DNA of 64,000 nt from JALQTD01 sp964390365 (lineage in GTDB: Bacteria; Bacteroidota; Bacteroidia; Flavobacteriales_D; Sanyastnellaceae): contig CAYMHW010000002.1 in NCBI GenBank assembly GCA_964390365.1, positions 1-64,000 on the forward strand. Reading direction: 5' to 3'. The notes under the pieces are model-generated. The model was not told where the DNA came from and did no database searches. It worked only from the letters and a program-made list of their open reading frames with translations. Position 1 is the first letter of the stretch. The number at the start of each line of letters is the position of its first letter. The position numbers were made by a program, and so were the translations under genes. Shown here piece by piece: positions 42,463 through 50,412 of this stretch.

Positions 42463-43931
42463 TGGACGGCGCGTCACGGCGCATGCCCATCGGCTGGGCG
42501 CTCGTCCCAGTCGTGGTGCTCATCGGCTTGCTGGCGGCAGACGTCGCGCTCTTCGGGGAGGACAGTTCGTACGGTTCGAACCAAATCGCGATGCTCATTG
42601 CAGCCTTTGCGGCAGGCAGCATCGGACTCGCCTATGGCACGACTTGGAAGGCCATTTCGGACCGCATCGGCTCGACCATCGCTTCCACGAGCGAAGCCCT
42701 CCTCATCCTGCTCCTCATCGGCGCGCTCTCGGGCACGTGGCTCATTGCCGGCATCATCCCCGCCTTCATCCATTACGGGTTGCAGATCCTCGAACCCGGC
42801 ATCTTCCTCTTCGCCGCGTGCGTCATTTGCGCAGTGCTTTCGTTGGCCACGGGCTCGTCCTGGGGAACCGTAGGAACCGTAGGCATCGCGCTCATGGGCA
42901 TCGGCCAGGCCCTCGGGTTGCACGACGGATGGGTGGCTGGCGCCATCATTTCGGGGGCCTATTTCGGGGATAAAATGTCGCCACTCAGCGACACCACGAA
43001 CATTGCACCCGCGGTAGCCGGGAGCGATTTGTTCACCCACATTCGGTACATGCTGTACACCACCGTGCCCAGCATTGCCCTGGCACTCCTTGTGTTCCTC
43101 GTGGCCGGTTTGGGCGGCGGGGCGCAAGGAACAGAAGTCGAGTTGGGCGCGGGATTCGGGGCAGCGGTGAAGGATGCGTTCAACATTCACCCCGGCTTGT
43201 TCATCGCCCCCGTGGCGGTCATCGTGCTCATCGCGCGAAAGGTTGCTGCAGCGCCAGCGCTCTTCATCGGCGTGTTGCTCGGGGCGCTGACGGCGGTGGT
43301 GTTCCAACCGGATTTGGTGCGTTCGCTCGGTGAAGCGGGCGGCGCCACCACGCGCTGGGGTGCGGCCTACCGGACAATTTTTCAGGCGATGTCCGTGGAC
43401 GTGGCCGTGGTGACGGGAGACCCCCTCGCCGATGAATTGCTGAACAGTGGGGGCATGGCGGGGATGTTGAACACGGTCTGGCTCATCCTGTGCGCGATGG
43501 TGTTCGGCGCCACGATGGAGGCGACGGGCATGTTGCGGCGCATCACGGAATCGCTGCTGCGTGGCGTGAGTTCGACGTTCGGTTTGATTTCGCGGACGGC
43601 GGGCACGTGTTTGGCCTTCAACGTGTTGGCCTCAGACCAATACCTGGCCATCGTGGTGCCCGGCAACATGTACAAGGCCGCCTACGAAGAACAGGGCCTC
43701 GCGCCGGAGAATTTGTCGCGCACGCTGGAAGACACGGGGACGGTGACGAGCGTGCTCATTCCGTGGAACACCTGCGGCGTGGCGCAAAGCGGCATCCTCG
43801 GCATCTCGACCTTCGCCTACCTCCCCTATTGCGTGTTCAATTGGATCAGCCCGTTGACGACGCTGACGGTGGCGGCGCTGGGTTGGAACATTCGGCGCTT
43901 GCCAGCGGTTAAGGACGGAGAAGCGAACTGA
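42459..43931 (+). CDS. nhaC: NhaC-family Na+/H+ antiporter
   Basis: An inner-membrane protein of 490 residues with about eleven or twelve hydrophobic helices. Family features are ATGSSWGTVGTVGIALMG (~128-145), the SGAYFGDKMSPLSDTTNIAPAVAG segment (~160-185) carrying the conserved charged and small residues, and AFNVLASDQYLAIVVPGNMY near 390. NhaC exchangers expel Na+ for protons, and use in pH or salt adaptation is expected; a related malate/lactate exchanger is possible. The gene starts with overlapping ATG ATG codons at the yajC stop. Confidence 0.9.
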   Translation: MMDGASRRMPIGWALVPVVVLIGLLAADVALFGEDSSYGSNQIAMLIAAFAAGSIGLAYGTTWKAISDRIGSTIASTSEALLILLLIGALSGTWLIAGIIPAFIHYGLQILEPGIFLFAACVICAVLSLATGSSWGTVGTVGIALMGIGQALGLHDGWVAGAIISGAYFGDKMSPLSDTTNIAPAVAGSDLFTHIRYMLYTTVPSIALALLVFLVAGLGGGAQGTEVELGAGFGAAVKDAFNIHPGLFIAPVAVIVLIARKVAAAPALFIGVLLGALTAVVFQPDLVRSLGEAGGATTRWGAAYRTIFQAMSVDVAVVTGDPLADELLNSGGMAGMLNTVWLILCAMVFGATMEATGMLRRITESLLRGVSSTFGLISRTAGTCLAFNVLASDQYLAIVVPGNMYKAAYEEQGLAPENLSRTLEDTGTVTSVLIPWNTCGVAQSGILGISTFAYLPYCVFNWISPLTTLTVAALGWNIRRLPAVKDGEAN

Positions 43932-43933
43932 AC

Positions 43934-46801
43934 ATGACGGCCTCCTCCCCCGCGAACGACCCGATGATCCGCGTCACGGGCGCTCGGGAACACAATTTGA
44001 AGGACCTCAACGTCCACATTCCCCGCAACCAATTGGTGGTCATCACCGGCGTCAGTGGAAGCGGGAAGTCGTCGCTGGCCTTCGATACGTTGTATGCGGA
44101 GGGGCAGCGGCGGTACTTGGAGACGTTTTCGGCGTATGCGCGCCAGTTCATCGGCGGGTTGGAGCGGCCGGATGTGGAGGGCATCACCGGCCTGAGTCCC
44201 GTCATCAGCATCGAACAGAAGACCATATCGCGGAACCCGCGCTCCACCGTGGGCACCATCACCGAGGTGCACGATTTCTTGCGGCTGGCGTATGCGCGGG
44301 CGGCCGATGCGTTTTCGTTGGAGACCGGCGAGCCCATGGTGCGGTTCACGGATGAGCAGATTTTGGCCAAGCTCCTCGAGCTGCATCAAGGCCAAAAAAT
44401 CCTGCTCCTCGCCCCCCTCGTGCGCGGCCGCAAAGGCCACTACCGCGAGCTGTTCGACCAAATCATGCGCCAGGGTTTCCTGCGCGCCCGGGTCGATGGC
44501 GAGCTCGTGGAACTCGAACCGGGTTACCGCGTGGACCGCTACAAAATCCACGACATCGAAGTGGTGGTGGATCGGCTGGCGGTGCGGCTCGACGACGAGC
44601 AGCGCATCCTGCGAAGCATTCGGACGGCCCTCGGCATGGGCAAGGGCTCGATGGGTGTGATGGAGCACGGGGGCACCGAATTGCGCCACTTCAGCCGCAA
44701 CTTGATGTGCCCAACCACGGGACTTGCCTATCCCGATCCGGAACCGAATTTGTTCTCGTTCAATTCGCCGTATGGCGCCTGCCCAACGTGCAACGGCTTG
44801 GGCACCATCACCGAAGCGGGGCGGGACCTCATCATCCCCGACGACACCAAAAGCATTCGGCAAGGCGGGATCGCGCCGCTCGGGGAACTCAAATCGAACC
44901 GCACGCTGTACATCCTTGAGGCCCTGCTTGAAGAAGCCGGGCACAGCTTGCGCACGCCGATCTGCGACCTCGGGGACGAACTCGTGGGACGCATGCTGTA
45001 CGGCACGGATTCGCCGGTGAAGCTCGCCGATCGAGCGGGCGTCCGGGGCGAGCACGTTGCCTTCGACGGCATCGTCGCCACCATCGAACGCGCCGCAGGT
45101 CACACGTCATCGCGGCCGCTCAAGCGTTGGGCCGCCCAGTTCTTGCACAAGCAGACCTGCCCCACCTGCGAAGGCACGCGCCTCAAGGACATCAGCCGGC
45201 AGTTCCGCCTCAACGGCAAGCACATCGGGGAACTCGCGGCCATGTCGCTCAGCGACCTTCAAGCGTGGTTCGAGGGCATCGAGGACGGGTTGAGTGAGCG
45301 CGCCCAAACCATCCTGCGCGAACCGTTGAAGGAAATCCGGGCGCGCCTCGGGTTCCTGAACGACGTCGGTTTGGGGTACTTGTCGCTGGACCGGAGCGCG
45401 CGCAGTTTGTCGGGCGGGGAAGCGCAGCGCATTCGCTTGGCGACCCAAATCGGCAGCAAACTCACCGAGGTGCTGTACATCCTGGACGAACCCAGCATCG
45501 GCCTGCACCAGCGGGACAACCGCCGGCTCATCCGCAGCCTGCAGGCCCTCCGCGACGCCGGCAACACCGTCATTGTCGTCGAGCACGACGAGGAGATGAT
45601 GCTCAGCGCGGATCACCTCATCGACATCGGCCCCGGGGCGGGCGTTCACGGGGGACAAATCGTGGCAGAGGGCGACCCGAAGGTGCACTTGGCAGCGGGG
45701 TCGTTGACGGCGGATTATTTGGTGGGCAAGGAACGGATTGTTTGGCCAGAAAAACGGCGCAAAGGCAATGGGCACTCCTTGAAACTCAACGGGGCAACGG
45801 GCAACAACCTGAAAAACGTCAGCGTGACCATCCCCCTCGGTACGCTCACCTGCATCAGCGGCGTCTCGGGAAGCGGCAAAAGCTCACTCATCAACCAAAC
45901 CCTCTACCCCGCCCTGCACAACCACTATTACGAAGCCACGCAGCAACCGCTGCCGTTCAAATCGCTCAATGGCCTCGAGCACATCGACAAGGTCATCGCC
46001 ATCGACCAAACTCCCATCGGGCGCACGCCGCGTTCGAACCCCGCCACGTACACCGGCATCTTCAGCGAAATCCGGAACCTGTTCACGAAGCTGCCCGAAG
46101 CCGCAATCCGCGGGTACAAGCCCGGGCGCTTCAGCTTCAACGTGAGCGGTGGGCGGTGCGAGGACTGCAAGGGCGCGGGATTGCGGACCGTCGAAATGAA
46201 TTTCTTGCCGGATGTGCTCGTGGAATGCGAAACCTGCCACGGACGCCGGTACAACCGGGAGACGCTCGAGGTGCGCTACCGCGGCAAGTCCATCGCGGAC
46301 GTGCTGTCGATGACGGTGGATGAGGCGGTGGAGTTCTTTGCGGCGTTCCCGAAGATTTCGCGCATCACGAAGACGCTCCAGGACGTGGGGCTTGGATACA
46401 TCACGTTGGGCCAGCAGAGCCCGACCCTCAGTGGTGGGGAGGCGCAGCGCGTGAAGCTGGCCACGGAATTGGCCCGGGTCAGCACGGGATCCACGTTTTA
46501 TGTGCTCGACGAACCGACGACGGGGTTGCATTTTCAGGACATCCGCATGCTCATCGACGTGTTGCAGCGTTTGGTGGAACAGGGCAATACGGTGGTGGTC
46601 ATCGAACACAACTTGGACGTGCTGAAGGTGGCGGATCACCTCATCGACGTGGGGCCGGAGGGCGGTGCGGCCGGCGGCACCATCGTGGCTAAAGGAACGC
46701 CCGAACACGTAGCGCGCTCAAAAGAAAGCCGAACTGCGCCGTATATTGCTCGGGCCTTGTCCGGCAAATCGCCGGTGGAGTTGGCGGAAGATTTGGCATG
46801 A
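43934..46801 (+). CDS. uvrA: Excinuclease ABC subunit A
   Basis: The damage-recognition ATPase of nucleotide excision repair, 955 residues. Two ABC modules are visible with Walker A motifs GVSGSGKSS (~38-46 and ~642-650) and signatures SLSGGEAQR and TLSGGEAQR. The UvrB-interaction region is between. The first zinc module reads CPTTG...CPTCNG, so its leading pair has one Cys only; the second module (CEDCKG...CETCHG) is complete. The ATG at 43934 is 2 bp after the nhaC stop. Length and domain order are normal. Confidence 0.96.
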   Translation: MTASSPANDPMIRVTGAREHNLKDLNVHIPRNQLVVITGVSGSGKSSLAFDTLYAEGQRRYLETFSAYARQFIGGLERPDVEGITGLSPVISIEQKTISRNPRSTVGTITEVHDFLRLAYARAADAFSLETGEPMVRFTDEQILAKLLELHQGQKILLLAPLVRGRKGHYRELFDQIMRQGFLRARVDGELVELEPGYRVDRYKIHDIEVVVDRLAVRLDDEQRILRSIRTALGMGKGSMGVMEHGGTELRHFSRNLMCPTTGLAYPDPEPNLFSFNSPYGACPTCNGLGTITEAGRDLIIPDDTKSIRQGGIAPLGELKSNRTLYILEALLEEAGHSLRTPICDLGDELVGRMLYGTDSPVKLADRAGVRGEHVAFDGIVATIERAAGHTSSRPLKRWAAQFLHKQTCPTCEGTRLKDISRQFRLNGKHIGELAAMSLSDLQAWFEGIEDGLSERAQTILREPLKEIRARLGFLNDVGLGYLSLDRSARSLSGGEAQRIRLATQIGSKLTEVLYILDEPSIGLHQRDNRRLIRSLQALRDAGNTVIVVEHDEEMMLSADHLIDIGPGAGVHGGQIVAEGDPKVHLAAGSLTADYLVGKERIVWPEKRRKGNGHSLKLNGATGNNLKNVSVTIPLGTLTCISGVSGSGKSSLINQTLYPALHNHYYEATQQPLPFKSLNGLEHIDKVIAIDQTPIGRTPRSNPATYTGIFSEIRNLFTKLPEAAIRGYKPGRFSFNVSGGRCEDCKGAGLRTVEMNFLPDVLVECETCHGRRYNRETLEVRYRGKSIADVLSMTVDEAVEFFAAFPKISRITKTLQDVGLGYITLGQQSPTLSGGEAQRVKLATELARVSTGSTFYVLDEPTTGLHFQDIRMLIDVLQRLVEQGNTVVVIEHNLDVLKVADHLIDVGPEGGAAGGTIVAKGTPEHVARSKESRTAPYIARALSGKSPVELAEDLA

Positions 46802-46837
46802 AGCCCTTCCCAGGCAGCGAGGCGAAAACGCAACATC

Positions 46838-47527
46838 ATGGCAAAACCATTCAAACAACGCGACTGGAACGAGAGCAAGACGAACGACGCTTGGTCCATC
46901 TTTAAAATCATGGGGGAATTCGTGGAAGGGTTTGAGACCCTGCAGCGGATCGGGCCGTGCATCTCCATCTACGGAAGCGCGCGGATGAAGGAGGATTCAC
47001 CGGTGTACAACGCGTCGCGTGCGGTGGGACGGGCGCTTGCCGAGCGTGGCTACGGCGTCATCACGGGGGGCGGCCCCGGCGTCATGGAAGCGGGCAACCG
47101 CGGCGCGCATGACATGGGCGGCACGTCCGTCGGCTTGAACATTGAACTCCCGTTCGAACAACACAACAACCCGTACATCGACCGCGACAAGAGCATCGAT
47201 TTCGACTACTTCTTCGTCCGCAAGGTCATGTTCGTGAAGTACAGCCAGGGCTTCGTGGTGATGCCCGGTGGCTTCGGCACCCTCGATGAGTTGTTCGAGG
47301 CCTTGACGCTTGTGCAGACGAAGAAGGTGGACCCGGTGCCCATCATGTTGTACGATTCGTCGTTTTGGGCAGGCCTCATGGACTGGATTCGCAAGACGTT
47401 GTGGGAGGATTACCGCACGATTTCGGAGCACGATCCGGAGTTGTTGCACTTGGTGGATTCGCCCGAGGAGGTGGTGAAAGTCCTCGACGACTACTATGCC
47501 AAATCCCTCCTCCGCCCGAATTTCTGA
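46838..47527 (+). CDS. LOG-family Rossmann-fold protein (TIGR00730-like)
   Basis: A cytosolic lysine-decarboxylase-like Rossmann fold with the two LOG motifs GGGPGVMEAGNRGA (~82-95) and PGGFGTLDE (~147-155). In plants and several bacteria these proteins are cytokinin riboside 5'-monophosphate phosphoribohydrolases, or nucleotide-ribose hydrolases more generally. Residues 1-40 form a helical N-terminal extension. The length of 229 matches the longer group in Bacteroidota. The cellular substrate cannot be inferred here. It lies 36 bp after uvrA. Confidence 0.93.
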   Translation: MAKPFKQRDWNESKTNDAWSIFKIMGEFVEGFETLQRIGPCISIYGSARMKEDSPVYNASRAVGRALAERGYGVITGGGPGVMEAGNRGAHDMGGTSVGLNIELPFEQHNNPYIDRDKSIDFDYFFVRKVMFVKYSQGFVVMPGGFGTLDELFEALTLVQTKKVDPVPIMLYDSSFWAGLMDWIRKTLWEDYRTISEHDPELLHLVDSPEEVVKVLDDYYAKSLLRPNF

Positions 47528-47594
47528 CGTGGCCTTTCCGTCAGTTTGACCCGTCCTTCCCGCTGGCCTGACATCCTGTCGCATCCGTGTCAGG
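47524..47594 (+). promoter_or_regulatory. Cluster of nested inverted repeats upstream of htpG
   Basis: Several TGAC/GTCA half-sites form perfect dyads. CTGACG...CGTCAG is at 47524-47529 and 47539-47544. GTCA-GTT-TGAC is at 47540-47550. GACA-TCC-TGTC is at 47570-47580. CCTGACA...TGTCAGG is at 47567-47573 and 47588-47594. The first half-site overlaps the stop of the previous gene. A regulator binding site for heat-shock control of htpG is the likely meaning, which is an inference. No sequence-identified sigma site was seen between 47594 and the ATG at 47649. Confidence 0.55.
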
Positions 47595-47648
47595 ATTTGA
47601 GGCGTGGCGCGGTCCTTGCCTCGTCGCGGTCGTTCAATCGAAACCACG

Positions 47649-49547
47649 ATGCAAAAAGGAACCATCAACGTACAGACGGAAAACATCTTTCCGATCATCA
47701 AGAAGTTTCTCTACAGCGATCACGAGATCTTCTTGAGGGAACTTGTCTCCAACGCAGTCGACGCCACGCAAAAGCGTCGGACGCTGGCCAAACTCGGTGA
47801 AATCCCTGCCATCGAAGGCCATCCGCAAGTTGAAGTCGTCATCGACGAAGCAGCAAAGACCTTGACCATCAAGGACCGCGGAATCGGCATGACGGGCGAG
47901 GAAATCGAGAAGTACATCAACCAAATCGCGTTCTCGGGCGCGACCGAATTCCTCGACAAATACCAAGGCGAAGAGGCGAAGACCGCCATCATCGGCCACT
48001 TCGGCCTCGGTTTCTATTCGGCGTTCATGGTGTCTGAGCGGGTGGACATCATCAGCTTGAGCCAGCGGGAAGGCAGCGAAGCGGTCAAGTGGAGCTGCGA
48101 CGGTTCGCCGGAGTTCACGTTGGAGCCCGCGTCGCGCGAGGAGGCCGGAACCGACATCGTCTTGCACATCCACGAGGACTCGAAGGAATTCCTCGAGGAG
48201 GATCGGATTGCTGGCATTCTGAACAAATACTGCAAGTTCATGCCGGAGGAAATCGTGTTTGGCACGAAGACCATCCAGCAGGACGATCCCAGCGGCGAAA
48301 AGGACGAGGACGACAACGTGAAGCAAGTGGACGTGGAAGTGCCTCACGTCATCAACAAGACCACGCCACTTTGGTCGCGCACGCCAGCGGACCTGACGGA
48401 CGAGGATTACGCGGAATTCTACCGCGACCTCTACCCGATGAACTTCGAGGACCCGCTGTTCCACATCCACCTCAACGTGGACTACCCCTTCAACCTGACG
48501 GGCATCCTGTACTTCCCGCAGCTGAAGAAGGAAATGGAGTTGCGCCGGGACAAAATCCATTTGTACTCGAACCAGGTCTTCATCACCGACAACGTCGAGA
48601 ACATCGTCCCGGACTTCTTGACCTTGCTGCACGGGGTCATCGACTCGCCGGACATCCCGCTCAACGTCTCCCGCTCCTACCTCCAAGAGGATGCGAACGT
48701 GAAAAAGATTTCGAGCCACATTTCGAAAAAAGTAGCCGACAAGTTGGCGAGCATGTTCAAGCAGGACCGCGAAGCGTTCGCCACGCAATGGGACGATTTG
48801 CGCATCTTCATCGAATACGGCCAACTCACGGACGACAAGTTCATGGAGCGCTCGAAGAAGTTCCTCCTCTTCAAGGACACCACCGGCGCGTGCCACACGT
48901 ATGAAGAGCTCATCGCGGCCGTAGGCGAAGTGCAAAAGAATAAAAACGGCAAGATCATTCTCCCTTACACCTCTGACGCCAAAGCCCAGCACGGCTTCGT
49001 GCAACCCGCCATTGAGCGCGGCTACAAGGTGCTCGTGATGGAAGGTCCCTTGGCGGCTCACGTGTTGCAAAAGCTCGAGCAGGAGTTCTCCGACATCCAA
49101 TTCAAGCGCGTGGACTCCGATGTGGTCGACGCGTTGATCGAGCAGGATGAAACTTCGACCAGCGCCCTGAACGAAGAGCAGGAAAACGCGTTGAAGCCCA
49201 TCATTGAGGGCGCGTTTCCGAACGACCAGTACAAGGTCAAGTTCGTGCCGATGTCGCCCACAGCTGCTCCCATCACCATCACCCGAAGCGAGTTCATGCG
49301 CCGGATGAAGGAGCAGCAAGCCGTCGGTGGCGGTGGCTTCCAAATGTTCGGTTCGCTGCCCGACAGCTACGACGTCGCCATCAACGCGAACCACCCGCTC
49401 GCTCAAAAACTGCTCCATGCGAGCGAGGAAAGCGAGAAGTCGCGGATTGCCAAGCGGGCAGTTGACCTCGCGCGCTTGTCGCAAGGCCTCCTCGACGGAG
49501 AGGAGCTGACCGCCTTCATCGCTTCCGGCTACGAAGAGCTGGCATGA
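47649..49547 (+). CDS. htpG: Molecular chaperone HtpG (Hsp90)
   Basis: A cytoplasmic Hsp90-type ATP-dependent chaperone, 632 residues. The N-terminal GHKL ATPase domain includes LRELVSNAVDATQKRR, IKDRGIGMT, GEEIEKYINQIAFSGATEFL and IIGHFGLGFYSAFMVSE. The middle domain (~240-500) includes TPLWSR and the loop LNVSRSYLQEDANVKKI. The C-terminal dimerisation domain ends GLLDGEELTAFIASGYEELA. The chosen ATG at 47649 starts MQKGTINVQTENIFPIIKKF; the frame is open 15 codons upstream without support. It is followed by a co-translated DnaJ-domain gene. Confidence 0.97.
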   Translation: MQKGTINVQTENIFPIIKKFLYSDHEIFLRELVSNAVDATQKRRTLAKLGEIPAIEGHPQVEVVIDEAAKTLTIKDRGIGMTGEEIEKYINQIAFSGATEFLDKYQGEEAKTAIIGHFGLGFYSAFMVSERVDIISLSQREGSEAVKWSCDGSPEFTLEPASREEAGTDIVLHIHEDSKEFLEEDRIAGILNKYCKFMPEEIVFGTKTIQQDDPSGEKDEDDNVKQVDVEVPHVINKTTPLWSRTPADLTDEDYAEFYRDLYPMNFEDPLFHIHLNVDYPFNLTGILYFPQLKKEMELRRDKIHLYSNQVFITDNVENIVPDFLTLLHGVIDSPDIPLNVSRSYLQEDANVKKISSHISKKVADKLASMFKQDREAFATQWDDLRIFIEYGQLTDDKFMERSKKFLLFKDTTGACHTYEELIAAVGEVQKNKNGKIILPYTSDAKAQHGFVQPAIERGYKVLVMEGPLAAHVLQKLEQEFSDIQFKRVDSDVVDALIEQDETSTSALNEEQENALKPIIEGAFPNDQYKVKFVPMSPTAAPITITRSEFMRRMKEQQAVGGGGFQMFGSLPDSYDVAINANHPLAQKLLHASEESEKSRIAKRAVDLARLSQGLLDGEELTAFIASGYEELA

Positions 49548-50278
49548 GCAAGTACGGACCGTGGATCGGCGGGGCGCTCGGATGGGCGTTCGGCGGCCCC
49601 ATCGGCGGCATCCTCGGATTCGCTTTTGGGAAGATTTTCAGTGAAATGGGTGGCGCCTCGGAGGCACCCCAAGCGCAGCATGCAAATCGCCGGGCCCAGC
49701 CCGGCGATTTCGCTGCCGCGCTCATCGTGCTCAGCGCCGCCGTGATGAAGGCGGATGACCGCGTGATGCGGTCGGAACTGGACTTCGTGAAGGAGTTTTT
49801 GGTGAAAAACTTTGGGCGGGCTCAGGCCGAGCAGCTCACTGCGTTGTTGCGCGATGTGTTGAAGCGGCCGTTTGCGTTGCGCGAAGTGGCGGAACAGGTC
49901 CGTTTCCACATGGAGCACCCGAAGCGTTTGCTGTTGCTCCAGTACCTCTATGGCATCGCGAAGGCCGATGGGCAAGTGCACACGAAGGAGGTCGAGGTGA
50001 TTCGGCGCATTGCCACGTATTTGGGCATCAGCGACAAAGACCGCGCGAGCATCGAGGAACACTTTTACCGGCTCAAAGCCGACCCGTACACGGTCCTCGA
50101 AATCGCGCCCCAAGCCAGCGATGCGGAAGTGAAGAAGGCGTACCGCCGGCTTGCCGTGAAGTTCCACCCCGACAAGGTCGGTGATTTGGGCGAGGCGCAC
50201 CGGGAAGCGGCGCAGGAGCAGTTCATCGCCGTGCAGGAGGCGTACGAGCAGATCAAGTCTGAGCGGGGGTTCAAGTGA
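49544..50278 (+). CDS. TerB-like and DnaJ-domain co-chaperone (DjlA-like), 244 aa
   Basis: An N-terminal glycine-rich hydrophobic segment (~8-33, IGGALGWAFGGPIGGILGFAFG) is a possible membrane anchor. A TerB-like helical domain follows (~50-165; DFAAALIVLSAAVMKADDRVM, LQYLYGIAKADGQVHTKEVEVI). A J domain closes the protein (~180-244) with HPD at ~207 in VKFHPDKVGD. The layout matches DjlA-type co-chaperones, which stimulate DnaK. ATGA overlap with htpG links an Hsp40 to Hsp90 expression. Confidence 0.9.
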   Translation: MSKYGPWIGGALGWAFGGPIGGILGFAFGKIFSEMGGASEAPQAQHANRRAQPGDFAAALIVLSAAVMKADDRVMRSELDFVKEFLVKNFGRAQAEQLTALLRDVLKRPFALREVAEQVRFHMEHPKRLLLLQYLYGIAKADGQVHTKEVEVIRRIATYLGISDKDRASIEEHFYRLKADPYTVLEIAPQASDAEVKKAYRRLAVKFHPDKVGDLGEAHREAAQEQFIAVQEAYEQIKSERGFK

Positions 50279-50363
50279 TTGCGTTACAACGCCTCTGAGG
50301 GCGGATTGGGGGGGCACGCACCGCACGGTTGAGGCGGAATGGTGCGATGGGAAACTCGTGGGC

Positions 50364-50394
50364 TTTGGTCGGTGAAGGGGGGCGGCGTAATTTG
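50364..50394 (+). promoter_or_regulatory. Promoter of the metalloprotease gene
   Basis: A TTTG at 50364-50367 and TAATTTG at 50388-50394, separated by 20 nt, resemble the Bacteroidota TTTG / TAnnTTTG pair with one base missing in the -7 box. It ends 18 nt before the ATG at 50413. Confidence 0.5.
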
Positions 50395-50412
50395 GCCTGA
50401 AATCTGCACACC

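Noticed and set aside
47634..49484. A 616-codon minus-strand frame opposite htpG.
   Set aside because: Antisense shadow; Val/Arg/His-rich with no domain.
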